Source: Gnetum montanum
Taxonomy: Eukaryota > Streptophyta > Gnetopsida > Gnetales > Gnetaceae
DNA length: 64,000 nucleotides
Reading direction: 5' to 3'
Assembly: GCA_015680685.1 (NCBI GenBank)
Contig: MNCI01018161.1
Coordinates: 1,028,180 to 1,092,179, forward strand
Shown here: piece after piece, positions 11,455-23,880 of the stretch
Layout: each line of letters opens with the position of its first letter
How positions within the stretch are numbered: position 1 is the first letter of the stretch
The notes under the pieces: generated by a model
Databases searched by the model: none
What the model saw: only the letters and a program-made list of their open reading frames with translations
What the model was told of the DNA's origin: nothing
Made by a program: the position numbers and the translations under genes

Positions 11455-12070
11455 CTACTTCAGGTACGAGTGTTTAATTGTATTGGAAAACTCATTGCCA
11501 TCTAGATTAGCAAGCTCAAATGATCCATTTTCATAGGCTTTCTTGTATTCTATATTATCATAGGCTTTATTTTCTACACTGCTAAATTGTGGCCCATTGT
11601 CTATGACTATAGTCATGGGTAGACCAAATTGAGTCACTATATTGTCCAGAAAAAATTTGTAACCTTGTGATGTTGTCTCCCTAAGGGGATTGGATTCAAC
11701 CCATTTGGAAAAGTATTTAGTTGTGGTAATGATGAAACTACGTCCTGCAAAAGACTTAAACATTATAAATTCTATGATATCCAACCCTCAACATTGGAAT
11801 GACCACATGATCTGCATAGTATGCAATTCAGTGGGTGGTATGTGCATTAGGTTACCATGTCATTGACACATGTCACATGTTCTAATCTTAGAAATTCAAT
11901 CACCCTTCATGTAAGGCCAATAGTAGCCTAGGCATCTTATCTTTTCTGCCATTGCACTAAGGGCTATTTGGCCTCTGCATAGTCACTCATGGACTTGATC
12001 AACAATTGTTTGTGCTTTACTATCGCTAATGCAAGTTAAAAATATTCCATCATAGGATCTACTACATAAG
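11455..12070 (-). pseudogene. Element B integrase
   Basis: This is Ty3/gypsy integrase on the minus strand. At about 11785-11890 a zinc-region CDMCQ is followed by HIPPTELHTM and LDIIEFI, and then the open segment 11455-11784. That segment reads FIITTTKYFSKWVESNPL and GLPMTIVIDNGPQFSS, the core with its second Asp (normally DNGxQF). The third catalytic Glu region is degraded. The stretch 11890-12070 contains VHE-LCRGQIA and LGYYWPYM-like zinc-finger N-terminal sequence. It is the last domain of pol, as in all Ty3/gypsy elements. At least three stops disable it. Confidence 0.85.
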
Positions 12071-12289
12071 GTGCTATCACCTACAAGGACATACTATTGT
12101 GATCAACTTCATATTGTGTCTTTTTGGGTAGAGGTTAGATTTCATGGAGGCTTCCCCTATTGGAGGTATGTCCTAATATCATCATACCACTCTTGGTTAT
12201 GAGTTGTGCTTATCATTTCTATGAATGAAATTATTGTTACTTAAGTTATAGGTTTGATGCAATCGACTATTAAAGTAGGCAATTTAGAA

Positions 12290-12830
12290 AGCATGTTGGG
12301 TGCTATGCTTAAGGCTAAAGTGGCTAATGCATTAGTAATGACATTTTCATTGCAGGAAATGTGTTGGACATCTATAGTTGCAAATTATTTGAGTAAGTGT
12401 TTTGCCAAATTATAGTAAGGTTGTAAACGTTGTGCCTTGTAATTGTTAACCTCTGTAACTTGGTTGACAACAAGCTACAAATCACTCAAATTGCTATGTT
12501 TTGGATTTCTAAATCATGAGCTACTAAGACACCTCTAAGGAGACTTTCATACTTCGACACATTGTTTATGCAAGGAAATGCAAAATGATATGCAAAGGGT
12601 TAGATCTCCCTAGAGGGAAACATGATAATGGTAGTAGCACTACCACCTTGTGTGGTTGAAACATCATCAAAGTGTAAAACTACCTCAAAGTTTATAGGCA
12701 CTTGGCTTATGCTATTGACGTGCTCATCTAGAAATTTTGGATCTATTGTTGCTTGATTGTATATGGGTGAAGCCATGAGTTGTGCAACTATTGCATCATC
12801 TTTTGTGAATGCTTGTGCTACATAGTGCAA
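12290..12830 (-). pseudogene. Element B second (archaeal-type) RNase H
   Basis: The minus strand reads VLHFDDVSTTQGGSATTIIM, which corresponds to the first strand of the extra RNase H (usually FDGA with GAGxxxV). Next come a YES-LL-G-LVAHDLEI helix and a weak GDS-like segment. The connection domain just before it (LHYVAQAFTKDDAIV, then LMASP) is also recognisable. An extra RNase H between the ordinary RNase H and integrase is known from the Tat lineage of Ty3/gypsy elements, and it is my main reason for assigning B to that lineage. Stops and frameshifts are frequent after 12600. Confidence 0.7.
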
Positions 12831-13400
12831 GTTAAAATCTGCAATTATTTCCTTCCATCATGTAATTTGACTACTTTCATATATGTTTTTACTAATTTCC
12901 CAAAGTACGTTGCCTTTGCATATGACATTAACTTGACTACAAAAAGGATAATGTCTCCATTTTTTGAGTGCAAAGACTAAGGTGAGATAGTTCTTTTCTA
13001 CATCATTGTATTTTACCTCATGGGCCACTAGTGCATGGCTTAAGTAGTAAATAGGAACCTTTCAGCCATTATCTCACTTTTGGCAAAGCAAGAAAGCAAT
13101 GGATATGTCTAATGTTAGAAGCTAAAAGTAGAATGGCTTATCTCCTTGTGGAGGATAGACTATTGGAAGTTGAGCCAACTCCTTTTTGAGGTTGTCAAAT
13201 GGCTCTTGGCATTGAGCTATCCACTCAAAGTGGATTCCCTTTTTGAGAAAATGTTGCATTGTCTGCAACTTATCAATCAACCTAGCAATAAACCTATGTA
13301 TGAATTGTAATCTACCTTGTAACGTTCATAGCTCCTTAAGGTTTGTCAGTGGTGCTAATTTGGTGATAGTCTTAACCTTATTGGGGTCTACATGTATATG
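12831..13400 (-). pseudogene. Element B RNase H
   Basis: This is the ordinary gypsy RNase H, read on the minus strand after RT. Recognisable stretches are LKELRTLQGRLQFIHRFIAR, HFEWIAQCQEPFDNLKKEL and, further on, YYLSHALVAHEVKYNDVEKN (normally YYVSR, EKxYx). The frame is largely continuous with RT with a few stops. In a live element it would degrade the RNA template. Confidence 0.75.
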
Positions 13401-14430
13401 TTCTTTTGATACTACAAAGTGTACATGCGATTAGTTTTGACACCAAAGACACACTTTTTTGGGTTTAGCCTAAGGTCATGTCCAAGACAATGTTTGAGAA
13501 TGTGGTCCAAGTTATTTGCATGGTCGTGAGCTAACTTGGACTTCGCTGCTATATCATCAACAAAGTCATTAATCAATTCTAGTAGATAATCACTAAAGAT
13601 ATATATCACTACATGTTGGTAGGTTTTTCCTACATTCTTTAGTCCGAAGGACATCATTGTATAGTAAAATGTACCTGAGGGGATCATGAAGTTGTTGTTG
13701 AGCCGATGCTCGAGGTTGATCCAAATTTGGTTGTACCCTAAGAAGCTATCCATAAAGGACAACGTGGCATGACCAGCTATAGTATCGATGAGTTGGTCAA
13801 TACTAGATAATGGGAAATCATCTTTTATGATCACCTTTTTTAGGTCCTGAAAGTCTATGCAAATGCATATATTTCCAGTTTTCTTAGAGACAACTATGAT
13901 GTTTGAAACCCAATCATTGTGGTCAACTACCTAGATGAAACCAACTTTGTAAAGCTTAGTGATTTCATTGTAAACTACCAATGCCATCTCAGGCTTGACT
14001 TTGCGAGCTTTCTATTTAACCAGTTCTATGCAAGGATCAAGGATAATATTGTGTTGTATTATGTGAGGGTCTAGGCCTGGCATGTCCTGATAGGACCATG
14101 CAAATGCCTTAACATTATCATTAAGGACTTTAGAGATTCTTTTTTTAATTTGAGGCTCTAACAAAGAACTAAGTTTCAATGTATTCGTCTTCCTTTTACA
14201 TGTTACTACAAGGACTTCTATGAGAGGATCCTTAGTTACGTCACCTAACTCTAGGTCAAGAGCTCTAACTAGATGGTCTGGCTAGTCTAGAGATGTCTCT
14301 AGGGATGCTATGTTTGTATCATAAGACATAGGCTCAAAGTCTTGGAGCTCAGTGTTTATGCATCTCATGGAATCATTGTAAGATCTAGTCAAGACCAAGG
14401 ATGCATGAAGATGTTCGTATGCATTCATTC
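13401..14430 (-). pseudogene. Element B reverse transcriptase
   Basis: This is Ty3/gypsy RT on the minus strand, best preserved at 13412-13834. KDDFPLSSIDQLIDTIAGHA opens it, LSFMDSFLGYNQI is the palm motif, FGLKNVGKTYQ is next, and DFVDDIAAKS is the catalytic box with both Asp of VDD kept. LNPKKCVFGVK closes the thumb. Upstream, AFAWSYQDMPGLDP and VSNIIVVSKKTG mark the fingers, reaching back to about 14430. Order and motifs match Tat/Ogre pol. Stops around 13900-14050 break it. Protease is not adjacent: it lies 6 kb away beyond the antisense gene. Confidence 0.85.
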
Positions 14431-14499
14431 TACAATCCTACCAAAAATCTTGCAAAACAACTTGAAAAATGTCAAGCAACACTTGTCTTAATTAGATAA

Positions 14500-16090
14500 A
14501 ATGCACAAAATAAGAAAGATAATGTTATGAAAATTCACCTAACTATGTAGTTTTTCAATTTAATAAACATGTAAAGTAATTTTGAGGCCTTAATTGGCCA
14601 TAAAATTGCTAGTTTAAGGTTGTAGTGGATCATGGTTTATGCGGGAAACATTAGTTTAAGCAAGGCTTGGAAGGTTTTAAACATGGGGCTAAGTTGGACA
14701 TTTATTGGGCAATAAAAAAATGCAAAAAAATTTCTATGTATGGAGACATTGGAAAAGTTGAAAAAATTTTCTAACTCTAGGTGCTACGCTCATTCCATGT
14801 TATGTGTGGGAAACAGGATAGGCCTTGGGAGGGTGACATGTCCTTCAACCCAGAAGGGTATAAATATGAGTTTTACCATAGTCAATACTATCATTTTCAA
14901 AGTTAAAGCAAACAGTCACTAAGTGTAGCATGGCCAAGGTAAAGGGAGATAGAGTGTAGCGACAAAAAAGTGGAAGCTAGAGCATAACAAACAGAAATAG
15001 GAAAGAAAGAGCATGACGATCAACCATGATGCAGCATAGTGAACACCAACACCTTGGCCTCACCAACAGGGATAAAGAAGAATGCACACTGAGGTTCCTT
15101 CCTAAGCCATGCATAGAGGATCGTAGAGAGATACCATTGGCAAGGTAAGGCGCTATGCTCTTCTCTTGTGATTTCCTTCATTGCTTCTTATTTACATTAG
15201 AGTTTTGGAATTTTGAGGATGGCCTACCTTGGGAAGGGACCACTCCTACCACCATAGCCACCATGAGTCATAGCCAAGGGAGGGAGTGCACATGGTGCAG
15301 TTTTGTTTAGGTTTTTGGGTTTTTGTTGTGAGGATTTGTGTACTGCACATAGCACGGGATAGGGATTTTCTTGGATTCCTATGTGTGACACGGGACACAA
15401 GTTTTTTGGCATCCCACACATGATATGGAAAAAGGATTTTTTGTCATCCCATGTGTGGCATGGGATAGTGCTGGAATGTATTATGTGTAGACACATTTTT
15501 TTGTTTTATTTGTTTCTAACCATGGCCAAAGTAGCTTGAAGGTGAATACAAAGAATAATAGTTTAGGTGGGACAATTGTGAGGGTCACAACTATCATGTC
15601 AGGTTACATTCCTAAGAGCATAACAAAAAGTTAGAAATTAACAGGTTATGCTTTGCAGTGAGTGTACCCTATAGTTTGAAATTTTTTAATAGTTGGAAAC
15701 TTTTGTAGTTGTTATGCTTAGTCGGGAGCGTAGCCAACGCTTAGAATTTTTTGGTAGTTACACTCTGTGGGGAGCATAATTGATAGTTAGACAAAATTTT
15801 GTAATTTTGAAGGTTACCCTCTATGGGGAGTATAACCAATAGTTAGTCAATTTCTTGACACTTTCAAAGTTATAATGTTTATAAATATGCAGTGTAGATG
15901 TTAGTGTTATGCCCCATGGGGAACTAGGAATGTCAAATGGGTATGATGACATCCCTTTCCCATGGGGCTTGTTAGAAAGTTAAGCATGTGAAGTCTAAGT
16001 CTAATTTTTATGCATCTTTTTTTTCCCATTGAATGCTAACATTCTTCTCTTGTTGCTATTGTGGCATCATAGGGTATTCTTGAAATCCAT
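14500..16090. other. Spacer between RT and antisense gene, with GTTTAA repeat
   Basis: I see no protein domain here. At 14580-14690 there are a few GTTTAAGGT/TAGTTTAAG units like those near protease. At 14990-15860 short motifs such as GGGAGCATAAT and GGAGCGTAGCC recall the LTR motif GAGCATAGC, so the spacer belongs to the element. The open frames at 14740-14922 and 15224-15496 show nothing recognisable. The stretch may hold the promoter and leader of the + strand gene. Confidence 0.45.
14857..14871 (+). promoter_or_regulatory. Possible TATA box for the antisense gene
   Basis: AGGGTATAAATATGAG is a good plant TATA match on the + strand, about 1.25 kb upstream of the first recognisable antisense exon. 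Nothing else nearby would need a + strand promoter. Placement by sequence alone is weak, and no equivalent TATA is obvious upstream of the copy at 54438. Confidence 0.3.
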
Positions 16091-16099
16091 CCTTGTCAT

Positions 16100-19000
16100 A
16101 GTTGAGCTAGTGGATATCTTGTGTTACATGACCTTGTACTAAACATACCTACACCACACACATGTGTAGGCCACCAGGTGGTATGGTTTAGGTTAGGAGC
16201 ACAAGAATTCTTGGAATTTTTTCTTCACCACTTTAGTGTGATGATATGGTCACACTTGGTAGCCAAAGAAATGGGCATCATAACAAAAACATTGCTTCCT
16301 AGGGTAAGACAAACATCCTAAGGTTTATGTCCGATGAGCCTACTAGCAATGAAGGAGCAGGGAGTTCAGGCTAGGGCTACAAGGGCCTTAGGCCTTTGTC
16401 CAAGATTTGGGAGATTCCCAAATTCTAGTGCTACAACAAGAACAATACTTTATTCATTGCTCAACACATACACACTCTTTCCCAGGACCTGCTTGGGATG
16501 GTGCATTATGTTGGAGGGTGAGTCCTTTTATGATTTTTTATACTACTTATTAGATTATGACTTAAGATGCTAACCACTCATGTCCATTGCCAGGTTTACC
16601 ATTGACATAGATGGCCTCCACGATGAGGATGGGGCATTGAACTTGACTTTCAATACCCTATAGGAATTCTCATCTTTTGAGAATGTTCATATAGTAATGA
16701 TTGGACAGATCGGGATAGACCTAGTAGAACTCCCTCACTGATATTCTAAGTCTTACGAGAGGTTTTGAGCTCTCAGCTAGTTGGACACTGAGTGGACAAC
16801 TAGCATACCAAGCATGGAGGAGGTTTTAGCCCCACTACCATCATCCTACATATCATTCAAGCCATGTGAGTCATGTTTCACTCATCTTTATGCACTTTCT
16901 ACTTTATTTTTCTCATGTTGCTAATTTTACCTTTACCTATTGTAGTTGTAGTTAAGTCAAGAGAAGTCATAATGGTTGCCATAGGTTTCATTGAGGCCAC
17001 TATCATTTTTAAATATGGTGAGGTTGAGAGTTCACAACGTTGGTTGTGCTATGAGGTCCTAGTGGAGATACCAAGGAATCTTAAGCAAGTTGAGCTCATG
17101 GACCTTTTCCTGGCTATTAGCCCAAGTATCCTAGTGGCTGAGATGATTACCATAATTGACTCCTTTACCAAGAGAATTGATCACTTCAACACACAAGCTT
17201 ATCATGTGTGGCTGATCATTCAAGTTATAGATGAATTCTTTACGGGCCTCTTTGACATCCCCTCTAAGGGCCTACTAGTTGCAGAAAATAATGACAAAGA
17301 CCTAGATCATAGAGGGGACATTGAGGAGTGGTTGGGTACTTCTAAGGTTTGTAAAGGAATACTAGTCAAGGATGTGAGAGTACCCATGGTCCACCACCTC
17401 TACCCAGTCTTCTGTGCTCATGCATTCCCAAAGCTACTTTTCCAAGGAAATATTATTAGGGTTGAGTAAGCCTAGATGATGAGGGATGTAATACAGGAGG
17501 GAACATAGTACAACTAGGCCTCTCATCTTGTTGGCGTCCTTCATGCTGATATTATTAGGCTATGCTACAACCTCCAAGCATGATCACATGTGTACTTCAC
17601 ACTCCTCTTAGCATGCCTACAAAGATTTGGTTTGTGAGGATGGGTGGTGGGTGGTGCAAGACCACAATCAAATCTCCAGGCCATGGATTCATCACTTGTT
17701 CAACACCATGTGGTCATAGGATCCTCCAGAGGCAATTGGTGAGTCACTTTTAGTAATGACTAGAGGAAATGTGGGATGATCCTACTATACACGTGATAGT
17801 GCTAGGGAGGCCTCACCAACCAACACCAAAAATGCAGTGAGAGAGGCATGACTCATTGTTGAGACAGTGAGATCATCCAAAATAAGGATTAAGAAACCAT
17901 GTTGCACAAAGGAGTCCTTGTGTGAAGTAGAGGAGGATGGCAAAAAGCTTCAATGTAGGCTTCATGATGTGTGCTTAGGAATTACAAGTATGCATTATTG
18001 GATACTATCATGATGTGCCATGCTATATTATACTCATTATTGATAATTTTAAATCTAATTTATGTGACACAGGTGAGAGGACCCTTGTAGCGACAGCGGA
18101 GCCTATATAGGATGATGTCCCTCAACCTAATGGAAAAATGGTAGATGAAGAGGTACATGAATATGCTAAAGTGCTAAGACAAATTGAAGAAGAAGGGCTA
18201 TAATTCAAAGGGGTTGAGTTTGAAAATTTCTTTGATGACATGCAAATGGGTGAACCCCCTACTCTCACATCTAAGGGCTTGTTGGGTAGGAGGTTTGCAT
18301 CGTCATATTTTTTTTCTTGTATTATTTTTTCATTATTATTATTCTACCTTTATTTTATTTTATTTTTTTAATTCTTACACCCTTGACTATTGGCTATCTG
18401 ATAATCACTAAGTATGTTATGTTGCATCCATCATTGTTTTCGCTAAATACCTAGCAACGACATCCACCTTCTGTATGCAACCATGGACAGAGGCTCTAAA
18501 TACGTTTTCCTTCATGCATCGCTTGGTGGATGACATGATAGATCATATATAATATATGGATTCTAAAATTTGTATGTATATGTTTATCTATTTTTCTTTA
18601 TTGATTTACTTGCTTGCTTCGTAGCTAATGTTGCCTTGCCTATTATGTGATGATAGGTTCATAACTTAAGTGGGAGCCAAATAGGGTGGTCCAAGTTGAT
18701 GTTGTGCCTAAGTTTCCTCCTAAGGTGGATCAAGTACCTTGACACATGTATGAAAAGGTAAGTAAATGCATGTTGTACTCTACGAGAGCATTCTGGAATT
18801 GTAGGTGCGTTAATGAGCACTTGTGGAAATGGGTGCAAGAGCTTCAAGAAAAGGGGGCAAGCTAGGACACAAAATTGGAGGACTTGCAATCTTGTTATGA
18901 CTTCCTGAAAAGATGTGACAAACCTAACAATAGTTGATGCACATCTAAAATTAATTATGCTAGGTATTGGTTAGCTATTCAATGCAATAATGAACCTACC

Positions 19001-19637
19001 CATGAGGTGATTGAGCAACGGTTGTAGATGGACCTGCTAACAAGGAAAAATCAAGACTAGAAGGATTATAGAACGAAAGTGTACCAATGGGGCTAGACTC
19101 AAAAGAATCACAAGCACCACTATAAGCAAGAACATGAGGCATACTTTAGGAATTACAAAGGTGAATCCATGGAGCATTGTTACCAAGAGATATTTCTTGA
19201 TGTAACTGGCACAACACAGGATTACAAACTATTTGTAATTAACATAGTGGTGAGTGGAACCTTGGAGAGACACATCACTGTCCCTTCAAGAGATGTCACT
19301 TCTACTAGGTTTTCACCAACACCAGCCTCACAAACAACTATAGAGAAATGGAAAACCCTTGTGGGTATTAACCTTGATGAGGATGACTAGACATGGTTAT
19401 CGAAGGATGAAATCCTCCGACACTTGGAGGTAGGCCTCGACAAGATGCCCCTAGACATGGATGCAGGTCCTTCTCAAGTTGGTCTAGTTTGTATTATTTT
19501 TATTTACTTTATTATAATATTTCATGTCACCTTATTTTTTAGCTAGTTTATTGTTTTTCTTTTATTTAATGTAGGTTCCAGGTGATGGCATAGGACTCAG
19601 CAGAGTAGTGGAAAAAGAGGAAGAGGAAGAACCTTAG
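16100..19637 (+). pseudogene. Antisense multi-exon gene inside element B (copy 1)
   Basis: This decayed spliced gene runs against element B and is recognised by alignment to the copy at 54438-57977. Exon 1 (about 16100-16517) has WFRLGAQEFLEFFLHHF and MIWSHL, then ITKTLLPR; the pattern recalls FCP1/NIF-type HAD phosphatases. Introns with GT and AG ends: 16518-16593 (GTGAGT...CCAG) and 16866-16945 (GTGAGT...TGTAG). The next open part (to 17469) reads IFKYGEVESSQRWL and AEMITIIDSFTKRIDHF. Around 18190-18285 DDMQMGEPPTLTSKGLLG ends at a donor (18286). A coiled-coil-like part covers 18830-19490. The last intron, 19492-19574, leads into a short acidic exon ending VEKEEEEEP-stop at 19637. Several stops show it is no longer coding. 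Biochemical role unknown. Confidence 0.65.
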
Positions 19638-19849
19638 CCCCCACTACACATTATAAGCTAAAATGCCCATAATGTAGCCCTTCTATTGGATAATTTTGTA
19701 CTTTTGAAGATTTTATGCTTTGGATGTAAAATTGTACATACCTTATTAATAATTTCACGGTAATGTGATGATTATTTTCTTATTATTTGGTTGAATTTTA
19801 TGTAATGGTGTTGTAATTTTAACTTGCAATTTGATTGACATAATTAGGC
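19638..19849 (+). other. 3' flank of antisense gene
   Basis: AT-rich sequence follows the antisense stop codon, with AATTTTATGTAATG- and TTATTAATAATTT-like stretches that could serve as a plant polyadenylation region. I see no coding content on either strand. The matching stretch after the second copy is 57978-58340. Confidence 0.35.
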
Positions 19850-20080
19850 CACTTATGGACCCCATGCAAGTTTAAGGCCATGGTAGAATGACCATCACTA
19901 GTTTAAGGCCATTTTGGGCCATAGTGTGAGAAGGAATTTGGTTGGAAATTTTAGGCCTTAGTGGGTTGTGCGATAGTTTAAGGCCTTTTCGAGCTGCAGC
20001 ATACAAGGAAGCAAGTTGCCAATTTTAGGCCTTAGCAGGCCATGTGATAGTTTAAGGCCTTTCCAGGCCATCTTTTTTTA
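19850..20080. repeat. GTTTAA-type tandem repeat next to protease (element B)
   Basis: This is a set of degenerate tandem units of the form AGTTTAAGGCCATxxTGGGCCAT, for example at 19871, 19899, 19976 and 20049. It lies between the antisense gene end and the protease end, the same place as 58341-58770 in element C. Here the unit core is AAGGCC; in C it is AACATCAT. Confidence 0.7.
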
Positions 20081-20299
20081 ATTATTTTATTATTTTATAT
20101 ATTTTTTCCATTTTTTAAAAGGTTAAATGAAACTACATGAATTAAAGAAATGAAATAACTAATGCAGGATGTAAACAATAATGCAATTGTAACTGTACAA
20201 GCAAAGAACAAAGGGTAAGTGAAACATGTAGGCAAACTAAGGGCATGCCTTAGTCATGTAGGTGTTTCCTAATCTGATGTGGGTTGGGAGGCACATAAA

Positions 20300-21070
20300 G
20301 CTTGGGAGGCATGAGATGATATTATCCTAGACCTTCATCTATTACACAACAAGGCAATTCTACCTAGAAAGCTCCCTCAGGAAGGATGCTCACTTCGCTT
20401 GCTTGTTTAGGATCAACTAGACAACATTGACTTTCATATTGAATAGGCCATGTATCTTCAAAGAACTCTACCTCTGAGCCTTATTCTATATCTATGTTGT
20501 CCATGGTTTGGAGGGCTACATTTTCACCATATACCACCTCCTCTCCACCCTTATAGGGCAAGTGGACCTCTAGGATTAGGTTGAATCTAGGCATTTCTTC
20601 AACTATAATGAATTCAACATTGTCAAAAATCGCTCCCCTACCATGAAAGCTACCATAACTATTCCTTTTACAATGACATGTGCTCCATTGAAGGATTTCA
20701 AGCATGTTGGTTTTGTTAGCTTTATCTGATCAACCAGAACAAACTTATCAATGATAAGGAATGGGATGACATTGGTTGCTACCCCATCATTGATGACAAT
20801 CTATGAATTTTATATTGGCCTATACAAATTCATATAAACATGGGCACACTAGTCACCTAACCCTTTTTAAGATCAACCTTGACTACCTCATCATGAAATA
20901 TCAAGGGTGTTAACCTTGACGCTTGGGTTGTGGGGGGGAAGCATTATAGCATGAATGACCTTTTCATCTATTGGAACATCTTCCTTAACAAGAATAGATT
21001 TTAGCATGTGAATTGATGCCTCATGATGAGCAGTGGAAGTCATTATGAAGTCATATAGGCTCAAAGTTAT
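20300..21070 (-). pseudogene. Element B protease
   Basis: This is a retropepsin-type protease on the minus strand. Around 20770-20840 INDGVATNVIPFLIIDK is the active-site strand, with the catalytic Asp replaced by Asn (NDG where element C has DDG). Then comes LKSFNGAHVIVKGIV and the open segment 20481-20705 with EFIIVEEMPRFNLIL and VHLPYKGGEEVVYGE. The N-terminal portion around 20950-21060 matches the DLVRTSPVHRETLMHMLTS block of C. The protein would mature Gag-Pol. Pol should follow at once, but the GTTTAA repeat and antisense gene intervene. The part 20080-20480 is a weak C-terminal tail. Confidence 0.7.
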
Positions 21071-21719
21071 GTTCTTTTGTTTGAGGGCCTATTCAACTTG
21101 TGCAAGTGTGTCCAAGAAATCTTTTCCACCATCTGTTATTTTTGTCGCCATTACCTCCTCCATACATCCTAAGAGACAAATCTCTTAGGGAGGAGATTTA
21201 ACCTTTGGTTTTGTAGTAGGCTTTCAAGCCTTAGCACATGTCTATCAGTTATTTGCTCTTGAGTTGATTATCTGAGATGATGAGGCCATGGGAACAGCTA
21301 ATAAGGGGGTGGGCTTAGGAGGACCTAGCTCCATTAATTTCATAATCATTTTATCAGTGAGATGCTCATCATGTCTCTTAGGGTATGACTTTGGAAGGGT
21401 AGAATGTGATGCAATTTCCATCATCGGACCCTAAGCATGTGGGTGATCTACACGTCTTGGCACCCTAATGACAAAGGGTGTATGGGTTGTTGTTACTAAA
21501 ACATGTTGTGGGGCCCTAATGACAAAGGGTGTGATGGGCTCCTAAGATGGTGCTTTGATGAAAAAAGGGGTCTATGGCCTAGTCAATGTTGAGGTTGGAA
21601 CATCACTAGAGGGCACATGAGTCACAAATGGTTCATGTGTTAGTTATACATTGTCATCAACACTAATAGCATTGATGATGTAACCTGCACCACTAGCATT
21701 GAGGGGATCCTTGTAAACC
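21071..21719 (-). pseudogene. Element B gag-protease linker
   Basis: This is the linker between the zinc region of gag and protease. It shows repeated VT/FVI-R-like blocks (minus) comparable with element C 59955-60280, seen on the + strand as CATTTGTCACTAGG-like repeats at about 21460-21560. No motif with a known function is visible; stops are frequent. Confidence 0.5.
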
Positions 21720-23880
21720 TTCATTGATTATTTTCTAGTCGTAGAAGATTGCCCTCATCAAGGACCAATTTTCCTTAATCAATCATGCATTGAATGTCAT
21801 CTTTTAACACCAAGAAATAGTCTAGGTCATGGCCATGCAATTGATGATAGTTTCAGAACTGGTCCAATCTAAATTTTTTAGGAACCAAGGGCTCATTTGG
21901 CATAGCTATAGAGAGGTTTCTGAGGGCCTCACAGTACCTCTCATGGCATTTTCATGAATCCTCAGAAATTTGTTTGTGTTGGATACACCCAACATTAAGC
22001 AATTGATCCAAGAGCTTACATAGCTTGATGGATAATGGGGTATACTTTGAGTGATCCTTGCACTCAAAGTTTGGCCTTTGGGGGGCTTTCCCCACAACTA
22101 ACAATGGTGTGGGATTTTTGGTTCCTATAGTGCTAGAACCTAAGGCCTTATTGTTGTTGGAAGGTGCTTTAGGCACCTTGGCCACTAGCATAGTGTTGTT
22201 AGGTTTGGATTCATCAACCATAGCTGCAATAATTGTTGTCGTCTTCCCCTTTTCCTTGTTCTTTTTTGTATGTGCATTTCTATAGGCCTCATCTTGTATG
22301 CTTTGTATTTGAGAAAAAGCTTGGATGAGAGAGTGTAGGGCTAAATAGTACAATTTTAACTTAATAAAGTCATTTAGTACATCCTTAAAGATAGGTAGGA
22401 GGTGATTCTATGCTATCAGCTTACGAATTTCATTAAGGGAAGTGCTCCAACATTTTATGAATTTTTGTACTAGCTCTAGCATCCCTTGCTTGATATTCAT
22501 TAATTAGTCTAGGCTGGCCTAGGGCTTCATGTTGTACTTGAAGTAGGTTACAAATTGGCTAAGAAGCTCCTCCAAAGTCAATATAGAAGCCCTAGAGAGT
22601 TCATGGTACCAATCAAGAGCCTTGCTACTCAGGAACATGAAAAATACATGGATGATTGCATGTGGCCATACTTGCAAAAGAAAGAATTTAGAATGAAAAG
22701 CTACAAGGTAGGTGTTGGGGTCCCCTTCACCATTGTATTTTGTGAATTGAGGAAGTTGGAGCCTAGGAGGAAAAGTTAGTGGTAGGACCACAAGACTAAT
22801 GAGGCCATCTTAATAGAAGTACATCACATGAACCATTTCTAAGTTGGCTAGTTTAAGCCACCTAACCTCCTCTGTGGGAGTTTGATTGAGTTAGAATGCT
22901 TGGTCCAAACTTGGGGATGCCATATCAGGTTGTGCTAGCTATGATACTTATGGTGTCATTTGAGCATCCCATAGCACTATTGTGGGTTGTGCTACTACAT
23001 GAGACATATGTTGAGTTTGTTGTTACATGTATCAGGGAATGTGCGATAGTTGTGCCATAGGAAAAAAGGTCATGGCCCACCACATAGTTGTGGCTTGGGC
23101 TATAGTTGGAGGTGTTACTGAGATGGCTAGGATGAAAGACACTTGACTTGTTCGAGGCTAAGATATAGGCATTTTGTGCATGTACAGTTGAGTTGGCATC
23201 ATAGATGCTAGTAGGAAAGGCTGCATAGAGTATGAGAAGATGACAAAGGAAAAAGTGGTAGAAGGTCCTACACTTTTTCATGCATGAAATACTTGGTGCC
23301 TAGCTACCATAGGTGTGGACTTAGGTGGTGGATGTGGTGCTACTACTTCAAAGAAGGTAGATTCCTATGACTAGTGTGGAGCAAAAGTGGAGGTGGACTA
23401 TTGGACAGAGACATAAAATAGGACATCACTATCTAAACAGGACTCAAACTCCTCTTGTCCATTCTGCAAGGGCTCATCATAATTTGATGCCACATCTTGC
23501 TCTTTTCATCCACTTACCCTAATGATTTGGTCCAATAGGCACCTAAAGATGTTGGTGAGTGGGATGAATGTGTCAAGGGTAGGAAGGAACTCTTTCCCAT
23601 TTTGGTGAATTATTTCAAAGCTATGCTTTGCTTCTATTTCTTCGTAGTCGAGGGATAGGCCTACCTGAAGCTTTGCACAAAGAAATTTTTATTTTTCATC
23701 ATCCAACACCCTATATTTAGGTGATTAGTTACCTAGTCTAAGTGACTGGCATTGTGGTCATATAGGATTGAGCAACTGCTCAATTTCTACCACCTATTAA
23801 ACAAGACAAGCTACCTCCATGCTCAACGTAGAGATTAAAGTATTCATGAGATTCATGTTTCTATGTAGGAAAATGTACAA
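21720..23880 (-). pseudogene. Element B gag
   Basis: This is a Tat/Ogre-type gag on the minus strand. The N-terminal low-complexity part (about 22925-23880) is Ser/Thr/His-rich. The capsid core at 22519-22791 reads PRLQLPQFTKYNGEGDPNTY, then FMFLSSKALDWYHEL and LLSQFVTYFKYNMKP, a clear Retrotrans_gag pattern. 21952-22353 carries the basic region and HSKYTPLSIKLCKLLDQLL. At about 21790-21860 a YHQLHGHDLDYFLVLKDDI segment is a decayed zinc-knuckle equivalent. Gag would form the particle that packages RNA. Same domain order as elements C and D. Confidence 0.8.

Noticed and set aside
22058-22285. + strand hydrophobic frame that looks like a membrane protein
   Set aside because: It is the shadow of the Lys/Asn/Thr-rich gag segment of element B on the minus strand.
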